A DNA stretch of 22,263 nt from Bacillota bacterium (GTDB lineage Bacteria; Bacillota; Clostridia; Christensenellales; CAG-138): the NCBI GenBank assembly GCA_023458355.1, contig JAEWZS010000237.1:1-22263 (forward strand). The letters run 5' to 3'. Below, in pieces: positions 14,233 through 20,686 of this stretch. Numbering within the stretch: position 1 is the first letter of the stretch; each line of letters opens with the position of its first letter. Made by a program: the position numbers and the translations under genes. The notes below the pieces were generated by a model, which saw only the letters and a program-made list of their open reading frames with translations, was not told the origin of the DNA and searched no databases.

Positions 14233-16778
14233 TATACGAATAAGCCTCCTACTAAGTACACAGCAAGCGAAGCCACATAAGCCATTGCAAGCTGATATGT
14301 TATGCCAATCGCCGTATAGGCGGGGCTATCAAGCTCGCGCCGCATAGTGGTCATAGCCGCTATACAGGGTGGATAGAGTAAAACAAACACGAGGAAAGCG
14401 AGAGCGCTTCTCGGCGAAAAAGTGGAGGACAGTGCTGTGTGAATCACACTATCCCCGGCAGCTGCCGAAAAACCGTAGAACATGGCGAGTGCCGATACCA
14501 CAGCTTCCTTCGCTGCAAGCCCCGTAATAAGCGCCACGGCAACCTGCCATGCGCCTAATCCCATGGGGCTAAACGCAGGTGCAATCAGCGTACCGAGCTT
14601 GCCTAAAATACTGTTTGCAGGTGTTTCCACCATTTTAAAGCTCAGGTCGAAGCTTTGTAAAAACCACAGCAATACGCTCATGGCTAAAATAATTGTGCCC
14701 GCTTTTTCCAAAAAGTGCCCTACGCGTTCGCCCACATGCAGCGCCGTGTTTTTAACGGTCGGCATACGGTAAGGCGGCATTTCTATTAAGAATGGTGCGT
14801 CTTTACCGCGAAAAACCGTTTTCTTAAACAGAAGCCCCGACAATATGCCTAAAACGATGCCGAATACATACAGCCCGAATATAACCAAAGCACTTCCTTT
14901 GGCAAAAAACGCACCTGCGAGAAGGCCGTAGACAGGCAGCTTTGCCGAACAGCTCATGAAGGGTACAAGGAGTATGGTCATGCGCTTATCCTTCATGTTC
15001 TCCATGGCGCGAGCGCCCATGGATGCAGGCACGGTGCAGCCAAAGCCCATTAAAAGCGGAATAAAGCTTTTACCGCTCAGGCCGAAACGACGCATGGGTT
15101 TATCCATGATAAATGCTATGCGGCTCATGTACCCGCTGTCTTCGAGTATGGAAAGGCAGAAGAATAAAAGCGTAATCTGCGGCAAAAACGTAAGTACGCT
15201 GCCTACGCCCTTAATGATACCGTCGCATATAAGGCTTACAAACCACGCATCTCCGCCCGCGTTTACGATCGCGGTACGCACATATGGTTCCACACCCACA
15301 TCGATAAGGTACCCCAATCCGTCGCTGAGCCACGCGCCGACCGTGGAAAAGGTAAACGTGAAGATAAGCAGCATGATGCCTAAAAAGATCGGCATAGCGA
15401 GGTATTTGTTTGTGAGCACCTTATCGATCTTCGACGAGCGGTTGCCCCCCGCCATGCGCGGCGCGCGCTTTAAAGCCGCCAAACACACCTTATCGATGTA
15501 GCGGTAGCGGCTGTCGGCAATCATGGTCTCATTATCGCCAAGAGGGCTTAAAACGGCATAGTTTTTAACAATCGTATCGACCTGTTTTTTAACATGCGCC
15601 GGGAGATCAAGCGACTTATAGACGATCTCATCGCCCTCCAAGAGCTTTATTTGCGTCCAATGCAGGGGTAACCCAGCCCGCACTGCATATTGCTCTACAA
15701 TTGCTCCGATGCGGTGATGCTCGATATGCGTCATATCGTCATACACATCATCAGGTTCTATGAGGAAGCCCTCGTGCATCTGAGTGTGCACCGCAGAAAG
15801 GAGCTTCTGCGCGTTTTCCACAAGTTCCCCTACGCCCTCACCCGTGCGAGCGCTAATCGGGACCACCGGAATGCCAAGTTCCAGCGACAGCCTCGTACAG
15901 TCAATTTCATCGCCGTTTTTTTGCACCTCGGCCATCATGTTAAGAGCGATGATCATGGGGCGCTCAAGCTCCATAAGCTGTACGGTCAAATAGAGGTTAC
16001 GCTCAAGATTTGTACCATCCACGATGTTGATGATGGCGTCCGGTTTCTCTTCTAAGATGAAATTTCTGGCAATCAGTTCCTCCATGGAATGCGGCGAAAG
16101 CGAATAAATGCCTGGCAGGTCCACAAGCGTCATATCATGCCCATGTGTATTTAATCCTTCCTTGGAGTCGCTCTTTTTGGTTTTAACTTTGCCTTCCTTT
16201 TTTTCAACCGTCACGCCCGGCCAGTTGCCGACATATTCGCGGCTGCCGGTCATGGCGTTAAACAGCGTTGTCTTTCCGGAGTTGGGGTTGCCTACGAGCG
16301 CGAACCGTACAGGCGCACTATCCGTGCCATGTGTTTTCGTAAAAGGCGCTTCCTTAAGACCGCCCGATGGATCGTCTAGAATAAACTCCGTGAGCATTGC
16401 TGCTCGTTTATGCTCGTTTATATCGGAATTGTTTTCGTGCTGCATCTGCTTTAAAAGCTCACGCCCGCGTTGCTCACGCTCACGTTCGGTTTCAGTAAGC
16501 TCTTTTTGGAGCTTTTTTTGCTCGTCCTCACGCATGAGCGTTATAAATAGTGCTTCATCACGTCTTAAGGAAAGTTCGTAGCCGCGCAACGAAAGCTCGA
16601 TCGGATCGCCCATGGGCGCGAGCTTTACAACTTCAATCTCTATACCGGGTGTGATACCCATATCCACAATTCGCCGCTTGATGCGCGGATCCGAGGCATC
16701 CACGGAATAGACACGGCCCTTTTGCCCCGCACTAAGCTCCGCAAGTGTTTTTCTATCTGTCCTTTGTAGCTGCTGCAT
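14232..16778 (-). CDS. feoB: FeoA-FeoB fusion, ferrous iron transporter
   Basis: An 848-residue fusion. Residues ~8-82 are a FeoA (SH3-like) domain (AELSAGQKGRVYSVD, RRIVDMGITPGIEIEVV). A highly charged helical linker (~83-155) follows. The FeoB G domain starts near 157: G1 GNPNSGKT (163-170), G2 Thr190 in NWPGVTVEK, G3 DLPG (220-223), G4 NMMA (280-283, where NxxD is expected) and G5 near PISARTG. The membrane half has the two conserved gate regions, GFGCTVPASMGARAM and PFMSCSAKLPVYG, and AAKEAVVSAL near the end. It imports Fe2+ across the cytoplasmic membrane. The ATG has GGAGGA 4 bases upstream. It heads a unit with the Cys-rich peptide, and a dyad operator overlaps its transcription start. 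Confidence 0.97.
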   Translation of the reverse strand: MQQLQRTDRKTLAELSAGQKGRVYSVDASDPRIKRRIVDMGITPGIEIEVVKLAPMGDPIELSLRGYELSLRRDEALFITLMREDEQKKLQKELTETEREREQRGRELLKQMQHENNSDINEHKRAAMLTEFILDDPSGGLKEAPFTKTHGTDSAPVRFALVGNPNSGKTTLFNAMTGSREYVGNWPGVTVEKKEGKVKTKKSDSKEGLNTHGHDMTLVDLPGIYSLSPHSMEELIARNFILEEKPDAIINIVDGTNLERNLYLTVQLMELERPMIIALNMMAEVQKNGDEIDCTRLSLELGIPVVPISARTGEGVGELVENAQKLLSAVHTQMHEGFLIEPDDVYDDMTHIEHHRIGAIVEQYAVRAGLPLHWTQIKLLEGDEIVYKSLDLPAHVKKQVDTIVKNYAVLSPLGDNETMIADSRYRYIDKVCLAALKRAPRMAGGNRSSKIDKVLTNKYLAMPIFLGIMLLIFTFTFSTVGAWLSDGLGYLIDVGVEPYVRTAIVNAGGDAWFVSLICDGIIKGVGSVLTFLPQITLLFFCLSILEDSGYMSRIAFIMDKPMRRFGLSGKSFIPLLMGFGCTVPASMGARAMENMKDKRMTILLVPFMSCSAKLPVYGLLAGAFFAKGSALVIFGLYVFGIVLGILSGLLFKKTVFRGKDAPFLIEMPPYRMPTVKNTALHVGERVGHFLEKAGTIILAMSVLLWFLQSFDLSFKMVETPANSILGKLGTLIAPAFSPMGLGAWQVAVALITGLAAKEAVVSALAMFYGFSAAAGDSVIHTALSSTFSPRSALAFLVFVLLYPPCIAAMTTMRRELDSPAYTAIGITYQLAMAYVASLAVYLVGGLFV

Positions 16779-16788
16779 GCTTCCTCCA

Positions 16789-16810
16789 GTAGTTAGCGTC
16801 GGCTAACTAC
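16789..16810 (-). promoter_or_regulatory. Operator dyad at the feo transcription start (DtxR/IdeR-like)
   Basis: A perfect 9-bp inverted repeat, GTAGTTAGC-GTCG-GCTAACTAC, covers the predicted transcription start and ends 10 bases before the feoB ATG. The TTAGC/GCTAA core resembles DtxR/IdeR-MntR family boxes (TTAGG-type half sites, ...GCCTAA) rather than a Fur box. Iron repression is the natural reading but the regulator is not in the window. Confidence 0.65.
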
Positions 16811-16814
16811 GAAT

Positions 16815-16842
16815 ATTATAACACATGTATTTCCCGTGGCAA
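16815..16842 (-). promoter_or_regulatory. Promoter of the feo unit
   Basis: On the minus strand TTGCCA (complement of 16837-16842, five of six consensus bases), a 16-base spacer and a perfect TATAAT (complement of 16815-16820). The start would fall near 16808, inside the dyad 16789-16810. Confidence 0.8.
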
Positions 16843-16857
16843 TCGTATTTGTGTATG

Positions 16858-16885
16858 TTATAATAACCGCAGGTGGTTATTATAA
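16858..16885. repeat. 11-bp inverted repeat with TATAAT in both arms
   Basis: TTATAATAACC (16858-16868) and GGTTATTATAA (16875-16885) with six bases between them. It lies upstream of the feo -35 element and is a candidate second regulator site. TATAAT can be read on each strand. Confidence 0.6.
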
Positions 16886-16909
16886 TATTGATTTTTTGCG
16901 CGTGCAATT

Positions 16910-16986
16910 TTCGCCTAATGGCGAATACGCAAGGCCATCGGCCTTGGCCTGAAAGGCTCCGGCGTCGCCGGACGTGCACATGCACG
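16910..16986. repeat. Run of four consecutive short palindromes
   Basis: TTCGCC-TAAT-GGCGAA (16910-16925), CAAGGCC-ATC-GGCCTTG (16930-16946), TCCGGC-GTC-GCCGGA (16958-16972) and CGTGCA-CA-TGCACG (16973-16986) follow one another in 77 bases. No open frame or known RNA accounts for them. They could be a structured leader of the PhzF gene or a small palindromic repeat element. Confidence 0.6.
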
Positions 16987-16987
16987 G

Positions 16988-17020
16988 TTATACCATAGCT
17001 GCTATGCACTATGGTATAAT
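16988..17020 (+). promoter_or_regulatory. Inverted repeat overlapping the -10 box of the PhzF gene
   Basis: TTATACCATAG (16988-16998) and CTATGGTATAA (17009-17019), 11 bp each, 10 bases apart. The right arm contains the -10 TATAAT (17015-17020) of the only plausible close promoter for the gene at 17087. No good -35 is visible. A repressor bound here would block the promoter. Confidence 0.55.
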
Positions 17021-17086
17021 ACATATGATTGTCTATCCCATCCCTATGCGTTTGTGTTACACGACATTGTTAAAAGAGGTGACCGC

Positions 17087-17947
17087 GTGCTTTTATATAT
17101 TGTAGATGCCTTTTCACAATCCTTATTTGGCGGGAACCCTGCGGGTGTAGTTTTAACCGATACAGCACTTCAGGAATCCTACATGCGCTATCTTGCTGCA
17201 GAGCTTCGCTATAGCGAAACCGCTTTTGTACAGCAAAGCGGCAGTACATTTTTCGTGCGTTACTTCACACCTACGGACGAAGTTTCCATTTGCGGACACG
17301 CTACCATCGCAGCCTTCACGGCATTGCGCCACGCGGGGCTTGTACAGCCCGGCAGCACCTGTGATGTAAAAACAAACGCCGGCCTTATAAAAGTCGACGT
17401 ACTATCCGACAGCGTATGGATGGACCAAACCGCGCCCGTCAGCCTTTCACGCATAGGCACACGCGACCTTGGCCCACTTTACAGCGCTTTAGGATTAAGT
17501 ATTTCGGACATGCCCTTGAGGCTTTTACCCGAAATCGTATCAACCGGACTTCCCGACATCATGCTCGCCGTAAACGACCGCGAGACATTAAACGATATTG
17601 TCCCGGATTTCAAAGCCATATCTGAGGTTTCTCTCAAGCATAATGTTGTGGGTATACATGCATTTACGCTCGGCAGCGATGGCGTTTGCGCTTACTGCCG
17701 CAATTTTGCACCCGTCTACGGCATCAACGAAGAGGTTGCTACCGGCACTTCAAACGGCGCACTCACTTACTACTTATACCAGCATGGGCTCGTGGAACCA
17801 GATACCGTAAACCGCTTTGTGCAGGGCGAGGCGATGCGTCGGCCTTCCTCCGTTTTAACAAAACTTACACAGAATAGCCATGCACCCGCCGTGCGCGTAG
17901 GCGGCGCGGGAGCAATACTCTCGTGCGGAGAACTTTTCGGTTATTAA
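17087..17947 (+). CDS. PhzF-family isomerase/epimerase-like enzyme
   Basis: A 286-residue PhzF/YddE-type protein of normal family length. The GTG at 17087 is the start: AGAGGT precedes it by 6 bases and the protein then begins LLYIVDAFSQSLFGGNPAGVV as the family does. The catalytic-type Glu44 lies in RYSETAFV, followed by VRYFTPTDEVSICGHATIA (the TP..E...CGHATI motif), and the C-terminal half has the second Gly loop VATGTSNGALTYYL. PhzF proteins have a diaminopimelate-epimerase fold and act without cofactor; the substrate of most bacterial members is unknown, and there are no phenazine genes here. It is transcribed alone, divergent from feoB, and ends at a strong hairpin. Confidence 0.9.
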   Translation: MLLYIVDAFSQSLFGGNPAGVVLTDTALQESYMRYLAAELRYSETAFVQQSGSTFFVRYFTPTDEVSICGHATIAAFTALRHAGLVQPGSTCDVKTNAGLIKVDVLSDSVWMDQTAPVSLSRIGTRDLGPLYSALGLSISDMPLRLLPEIVSTGLPDIMLAVNDRETLNDIVPDFKAISEVSLKHNVVGIHAFTLGSDGVCAYCRNFAPVYGINEEVATGTSNGALTYYLYQHGLVEPDTVNRFVQGEAMRRPSSVLTKLTQNSHAPAVRVGGAGAILSCGELFGY

Positions 17948-17961
17948 TTATAGTAAGGTAT

Positions 17962-17993
17962 AAAAACGCCGGGCCTGCAGGCTCGGCGTTTTT
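17962..17993. terminator. Bidirectional terminator between the PhzF gene and the epimerase gene
   Basis: AAAAACGCCG (17962-17971) pairs with CGGCGTTTTT (17984-17993), with inner GCC/GGC pairs closing a TGCA loop. The A and T runs make it work in both directions. Confidence 0.93.
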
Positions 17994-18004
17994 GGTGTAT
18001 GGAT

Positions 18005-19093
18005 TTATAGGTAGTGTATCCCTTGTATCCCCGTTATCCCAAGGCCCGGGGTATCGGGTAAATAAATGTCTTTTTCGTTAAACACTGCGCCGCCCTCTAC
18101 AGGATCTAAACTGCATAGCACAGGTCCGTCGAGATCCACCTTTGTTATGACGCGCTTTGCACATGCAAGATGCGCCGCAGCCGTAACGCTCACCTTTGCT
18201 TCAAGCATGCAGCCTATCATACATTCTACACCGTAGACCTCTGCCGCCGCGGCAATCTTTAAAGCGTTGTAGATACCGCCGCACTTCATGAGCTTGATAT
18301 TGACTAAGTCGGCTGCGCGCATCTGAAGGATTGTAAACGCATCTTCGGCTGAAAACACGCTTTCGTCGGCCAGCACCGGGATGCTTACGAGCTCTGTCAC
18401 ATATTTAAGACCTGTAAAGTCGTGCGCCTTCACGGGCTGCTCCACAAACTCGATTGATAGATTGCTTTCCTCCATGCGGGAAAGTACGCGAACGGCCTCC
18501 TTGGGTGTCCAGCCCTGGTTGGCATCGATGCGGATGAGAACGCTTTCTCCAACCGCTTTTCTTACGGCAATAAGCCGCTTTAAATCGAGATCCGCGTCTT
18601 TGCCTACCTTAATTTTTAAACAGTCGTAACCGCGCCTTATCGCGTCTGTCGCATCGCGCGCCATCTCCTCAGGATCATTGACGCTTATGGTGATATCGGT
18701 TGTTATGCAGTTTTTGCCTCCGCCCAGAAGCTTATAGACCGGCAATTTATAAAGCTGTCCATATAAATCGTAAAGCGCCATATCCGCAGCAGCCTTTGCA
18801 CTCGTATTTTTCACCATACAGTGATTGAGTGCGATGAGTGCACCTTCAAGGTCGTCCACATCGCGGCCGACAAGCGTTTTTTCAATATGCTCGCGCATAG
18901 CACCGAGTATCGAGCCGTGCGTATCTCCCGTGATAACCCCCGTGGGAGGTGCTTCACCGTAGCCGATGGAACCACAATCGGTATGGAGTTCGATAATTAC
19001 GTCCTCCACGCTCTCCACCGTGCGAAGCGCCGTCTTAAATGGTACGCGAAGCGGAACGGAAATAAGCCCAAGCCGAATACCCGTAATCTTCAT
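18005..19093 (-). CDS. L-Ala-D/L-Glu epimerase (enolase superfamily dipeptide epimerase)
   Basis: A 362-residue muconate-lactonizing-enzyme type enolase. The start is the ATG at 19093: GGAGG lies 8 bases upstream, whereas the other two ATGs (19099, 19108) are too close to or overlap it. Catalytic residues are the KxK motif (K160, K162 in LKIKVG), metal ligands D190 (RIDANQG), E218 (FVEQP) and D243 (LADES), and the second base K267 (NIKLMKCGG). R24 and the DLDGP motif (D320, D322) match the residues that hold the substrate Glu carboxylate and the dipeptide amino group in B. subtilis YkfB. It would epimerise L-Ala-D-Glu from murein peptides to L-Ala-L-Glu for degradation. No peptide transporter or peptidase gene is adjacent. 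Confidence 0.85.
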   Translation of the reverse strand: MKITGIRLGLISVPLRVPFKTALRTVESVEDVIIELHTDCGSIGYGEAPPTGVITGDTHGSILGAMREHIEKTLVGRDVDDLEGALIALNHCMVKNTSAKAAADMALYDLYGQLYKLPVYKLLGGGKNCITTDITISVNDPEEMARDATDAIRRGYDCLKIKVGKDADLDLKRLIAVRKAVGESVLIRIDANQGWTPKEAVRVLSRMEESNLSIEFVEQPVKAHDFTGLKYVTELVSIPVLADESVFSAEDAFTILQMRAADLVNIKLMKCGGIYNALKIAAAAEVYGVECMIGCMLEAKVSVTAAAHLACAKRVITKVDLDGPVLCSLDPVEGGAVFNEKDIYLPDTPGLGITGIQGIHYL

Positions 19094-19148
19094 GCGCATT
19101 TCCTCCATTGGTTTATATAAAGGCTCTGAATGCTTCTCTTACCTATAA

Positions 19149-19177
19149 AATATAGCACGAATTTATATGCCGCACAA
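19149..19177 (-). promoter_or_regulatory. Possible promoter of the epimerase gene
   Basis: On the minus strand TTGTGC (complement of 19172-19177), 17 bases, then TATATT (complement of 19149-19154). Three and five of six consensus bases match; the ATG is about 50 bases downstream. Confidence 0.4.
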
Positions 19178-19192
19178 CTTATAAAACAAGCA

Positions 19193-19220
19193 AAAAAGCC
19201 CCGAAGATTCGGAGCTTTTT
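19193..19220. terminator. Terminator downstream of the zinc-ribbon gene
   Basis: AAAAAGC-C-CCGAA (19193-19205) pairs with TTCGG-A-GCTTTTT (19208-19220) with one mismatch and a two-base centre. The T-run on the minus strand suits the zinc-ribbon gene, whose stop is 115 bases before it. Confidence 0.8.
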
Positions 19221-19247
19221 AATGGCCTTTGCTAATACACCGATTTA

Positions 19248-19290
19248 TCCGCTGCGCGGAACAAAGGGGATTAGCCCCAAGACGGGGGGC
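19248..19290. repeat. Second copy of a short palindromic intergenic motif
   Basis: TCCGC-TGC-GCGGA (19248-19260) is followed by GGGG-ATTAG-CCCC (19266-19278). The second part repeats the 2087-2100 motif almost exactly, again next to a terminator. The rest of the spacer 19221-19334 shows nothing else. Confidence 0.4.
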
Positions 19291-19334
19291 ATTGCCAACG
19301 CCTTAAAACGGACGTAGGCGATTGGTCTGCTTAC

Positions 19335-19610
19335 TTACATCCCCTTGCGGTTCTGGAAGCACGCGCTGCAGTAGATGGGCCTGTCGTTCTTGGGAACGAA
19401 CGGGATCTTGGTGGGAGCTCCGCACTGCGCGCAAACCGCGTCGTACATTTCTCTCTCACCATTGCGCTGGCTCTTACGGTTGTTGCGGCATCCCTTGCAA
19501 CGGATGGGCTCGTTCTGGAAACCCTTCTCCGCGTAGAATTCCTGCTCGCCGGCGGAGAAAACAAATTCCGCACCGCAGTCCTTGCACACCAACACATTGT
19601 CTTCGAACAT
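19335..19610 (-). CDS. Small double zinc-ribbon protein
   Basis: A 91-residue protein with four CxxC pairs: CKDC (residue 9) with CKGC (38), and CAQC (60) with CSAC (82). The first half (LVCKDCGAEFVFSAGEQEF, then EPIRCKGCRNN) is the zf-trcl-type probable zinc ribbon (Pfam PF13451); the second half carries the CAQCGAP...PIYCSACF ribbon common in small clostridial and CPR-type proteins. It should bind two zinc ions and may bind nucleic acid or a protein partner; no function is established. The ATG is preceded by AAGGGG about 9 bases upstream. It directly follows the structured RNA at 19650-19873, so it may be translated from the same transcript. Confidence 0.88.
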   Translation of the reverse strand: MFEDNVLVCKDCGAEFVFSAGEQEFYAEKGFQNEPIRCKGCRNNRKSQRNGEREMYDAVCAQCGAPTKIPFVPKNDRPIYCSACFQNRKGM

Positions 19611-19649
19611 CTGGAAAATCCCCTTGTGAAAAATAAATTTTTTGGATCT

Positions 19650-19873
19650 TCAAAAGCTAAGGCTGACCTGGTCTTTTACCCCACACACGCCGGCGGGAAG
19701 CTTCGCTACCGGGCCAAAGGCCTCCCACTACAACTTCTCTCGGGGTATGTCCCCCGGCCGGACTGACATCTAAGCCGCACCATGCTCACCGGCAATTTAC
19801 CGGCTTACGTGGGTCGTTTTGCCTGCGACTGGCATCGACTTACAACCACAGACCCTTAGAATCTGAATAACCT
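19650..19873 (-). ncRNA. Structured RNA of about 200-230 nt, candidate raiA motif
   Basis: There is no open frame, yet a strong promoter points into this stretch and its ends pair. On the minus strand CTAAGG (complement of 19854-19859) pairs with CCTTAG (complement of 19657-19662), continued by GTCT/AGAC (19850-19853 with 19671-19674). Inside are a three-step stem 19809-19849 (GTGG, GTCG, TGCC with their partners, loop AGTCGCA), a 7-bp stem 19771-19807 (TAAGCCG/CGGCTTA), ATGTC/GACAT (19747-19769) and GGGA...GGCC-TTT-GGCC...TCCC (19695-19726). It does not carry the hallmarks of tmRNA, RNase P RNA, SRP RNA, T-box or cobalamin leaders. Size, host group and closed multi-branch shape fit the raiA motif RNA, which I recall only in outline; the name is a guess, the RNA itself is well supported. 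Confidence 0.75.
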
Positions 19874-19878
19874 TACTC

Positions 19879-19907
19879 ATTATAAGCGAACTTGTTAAAA
19901 AATGCAA
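19879..19907 (-). promoter_or_regulatory. Promoter of the structured RNA
   Basis: On the minus strand TTGCAT (complement of 19902-19907), a 17-base spacer and a perfect TATAAT (complement of 19879-19884). The start would be near 19872, about 13 bases before the closing helix. Confidence 0.8.
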
Positions 19908-19935
19908 TACGTATTTTTTTTACTTCAAAAAACGC

Positions 19936-20496
19936 TTAATGCTGCGTAATCTCTTCGTATTTTGCGCGTGGCCCACCTACATATTTAGGACGCGTGCGTG
20001 CCATCACAAGGTTCGCTTCGCCTATTTTTCGCACAGATGCATGGATAGGAACAGCGACACGCCTTAAATGCATACCAATTAGAGTATTGCCGATATCAAG
20101 GCCTGCACGTGCAAGGGACTTCACATCCTCCGCCATCACGGGATCGTCAAAAAGCTCGTATGCTCGCATAGCCATCGCACCACCCGCGTGAAGCTGCGGC
20201 CGCACCCATACCTCCTGCAGATCGTAGCGCATAAGACATGCACGTTCCACGACCAGCGCGCGGTTTAGGTGTTCGCAGCACTGCACTGCCAAATATAGGC
20301 CTCGGCTCTTTATCTCTGGCAAAATAGCCTCCATCACCTCGTGCGCGACCGCCTCCGAGGATCCGGTGCCGATGCGCTTGCCGACTACCTCGCTCGTGGA
20401 GCAGCCCAAAACCACGATATCACCTTGCCGTATTGTATCGGCCGCGGCAAATAACTCCTCCATGGCCTTTTTCGTTTGTTCATATAATTCAGGCAT
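19936..20496 (-). CDS. YwlG/UPF0340 family protein (TIGR01440)
   Basis: A 186-residue cytosolic protein of the YwlG (UPF0340) family. The start is ATG at 20496 (MPELYEQTKKAMEELF): GGAGG is 8 bases upstream and the promoter lies just beyond, so the longer frame to 20580 is not used. Family landmarks are GDIVVLGCSTSEVVGKRIGT, LAVQCCEHLNRALVVE, VRPQLHAGGAMAMRAYE and GIGD-like DIGNTLIGMHLRRVAVP. It has two adjacent Cys (QCCEHLNRA) and several conserved His. Its biochemical function is unknown; in many Bacillota it lies near glyA or upp. Here it is divergent from perR. I can see no convincing terminator before the RNA promoter. Confidence 0.92.
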   Translation of the reverse strand: MPELYEQTKKAMEELFAAADTIRQGDIVVLGCSTSEVVGKRIGTGSSEAVAHEVMEAILPEIKSRGLYLAVQCCEHLNRALVVERACLMRYDLQEVWVRPQLHAGGAMAMRAYELFDDPVMAEDVKSLARAGLDIGNTLIGMHLRRVAVPIHASVRKIGEANLVMARTRPKYVGGPRAKYEEITQH

Positions 20497-20521
20497 GTTT
20501 CTACCTCCGATTGCAACGCTT

Positions 20522-20550
20522 ATTATAGTGCAGAGACCTTGAAAATGCAA
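20522..20550 (-). promoter_or_regulatory. Promoter of the YwlG-family gene
   Basis: On the minus strand TTGCAT (complement of 20545-20550), 17 bases, TATAAT (complement of 20522-20527). Both hexamers and the spacing equal those of the structured-RNA promoter. Confidence 0.8.
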
Positions 20551-20607
20551 CCGTGTGGGCACCGGAATACCTTTGCCCATTTTGGCGAATATCCATTTTT
20601 TTCGGTA

Positions 20608-20636
20608 TTGCTAATAACTTTTGTTTAAGCTATAAT
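20608..20636 (+). promoter_or_regulatory. Upstream promoter of perR
   Basis: TTGCTA (20608-20613), a 17-base spacer, TATAAT (20631-20636). The -10 is part of TATAATAATTTT, which could also be a weak Per-type half site. Confidence 0.45.
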
Positions 20637-20651
20637 AATTTTGAGAATTTC

Positions 20652-20679
20652 TTGACAATTTCGCATTTTGGCTTATAAT
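20652..20679 (+). promoter_or_regulatory. Main promoter of perR-rubrerythrin
   Basis: A full consensus sigma-A promoter: TTGACA (20652-20657), 16 bases, TATAAT (20674-20679). Transcription would start near 20686, at the edge of the Per box. Confidence 0.92.
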
Positions 20680-20686
20680 GATATAG

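Noticed and set aside
16789..16810. Fur box as identity of the feo operator
   Set aside because: The dyad lacks the GATAAT/ATTATC core of Fur and Per boxes; its TTAGC half sites fit DtxR-type sites better.
16803..17024. Minus-strand frame of 73 residues in the feoB-PhzF spacer
   Set aside because: Its sequence is explained by the palindromes; no ribosome binding site, and it would run through the feo promoter.
19620..19870. tmRNA, RNase P RNA, SRP RNA, T-box or cobalamin riboswitch as identity of the structured RNA
   Set aside because: I could not find a tRNA-like end with a tag frame, the SRP GGAAGG-loop signature, RNase P core strings, the T-box AGGGTGG sequence, or the cobalamin box.
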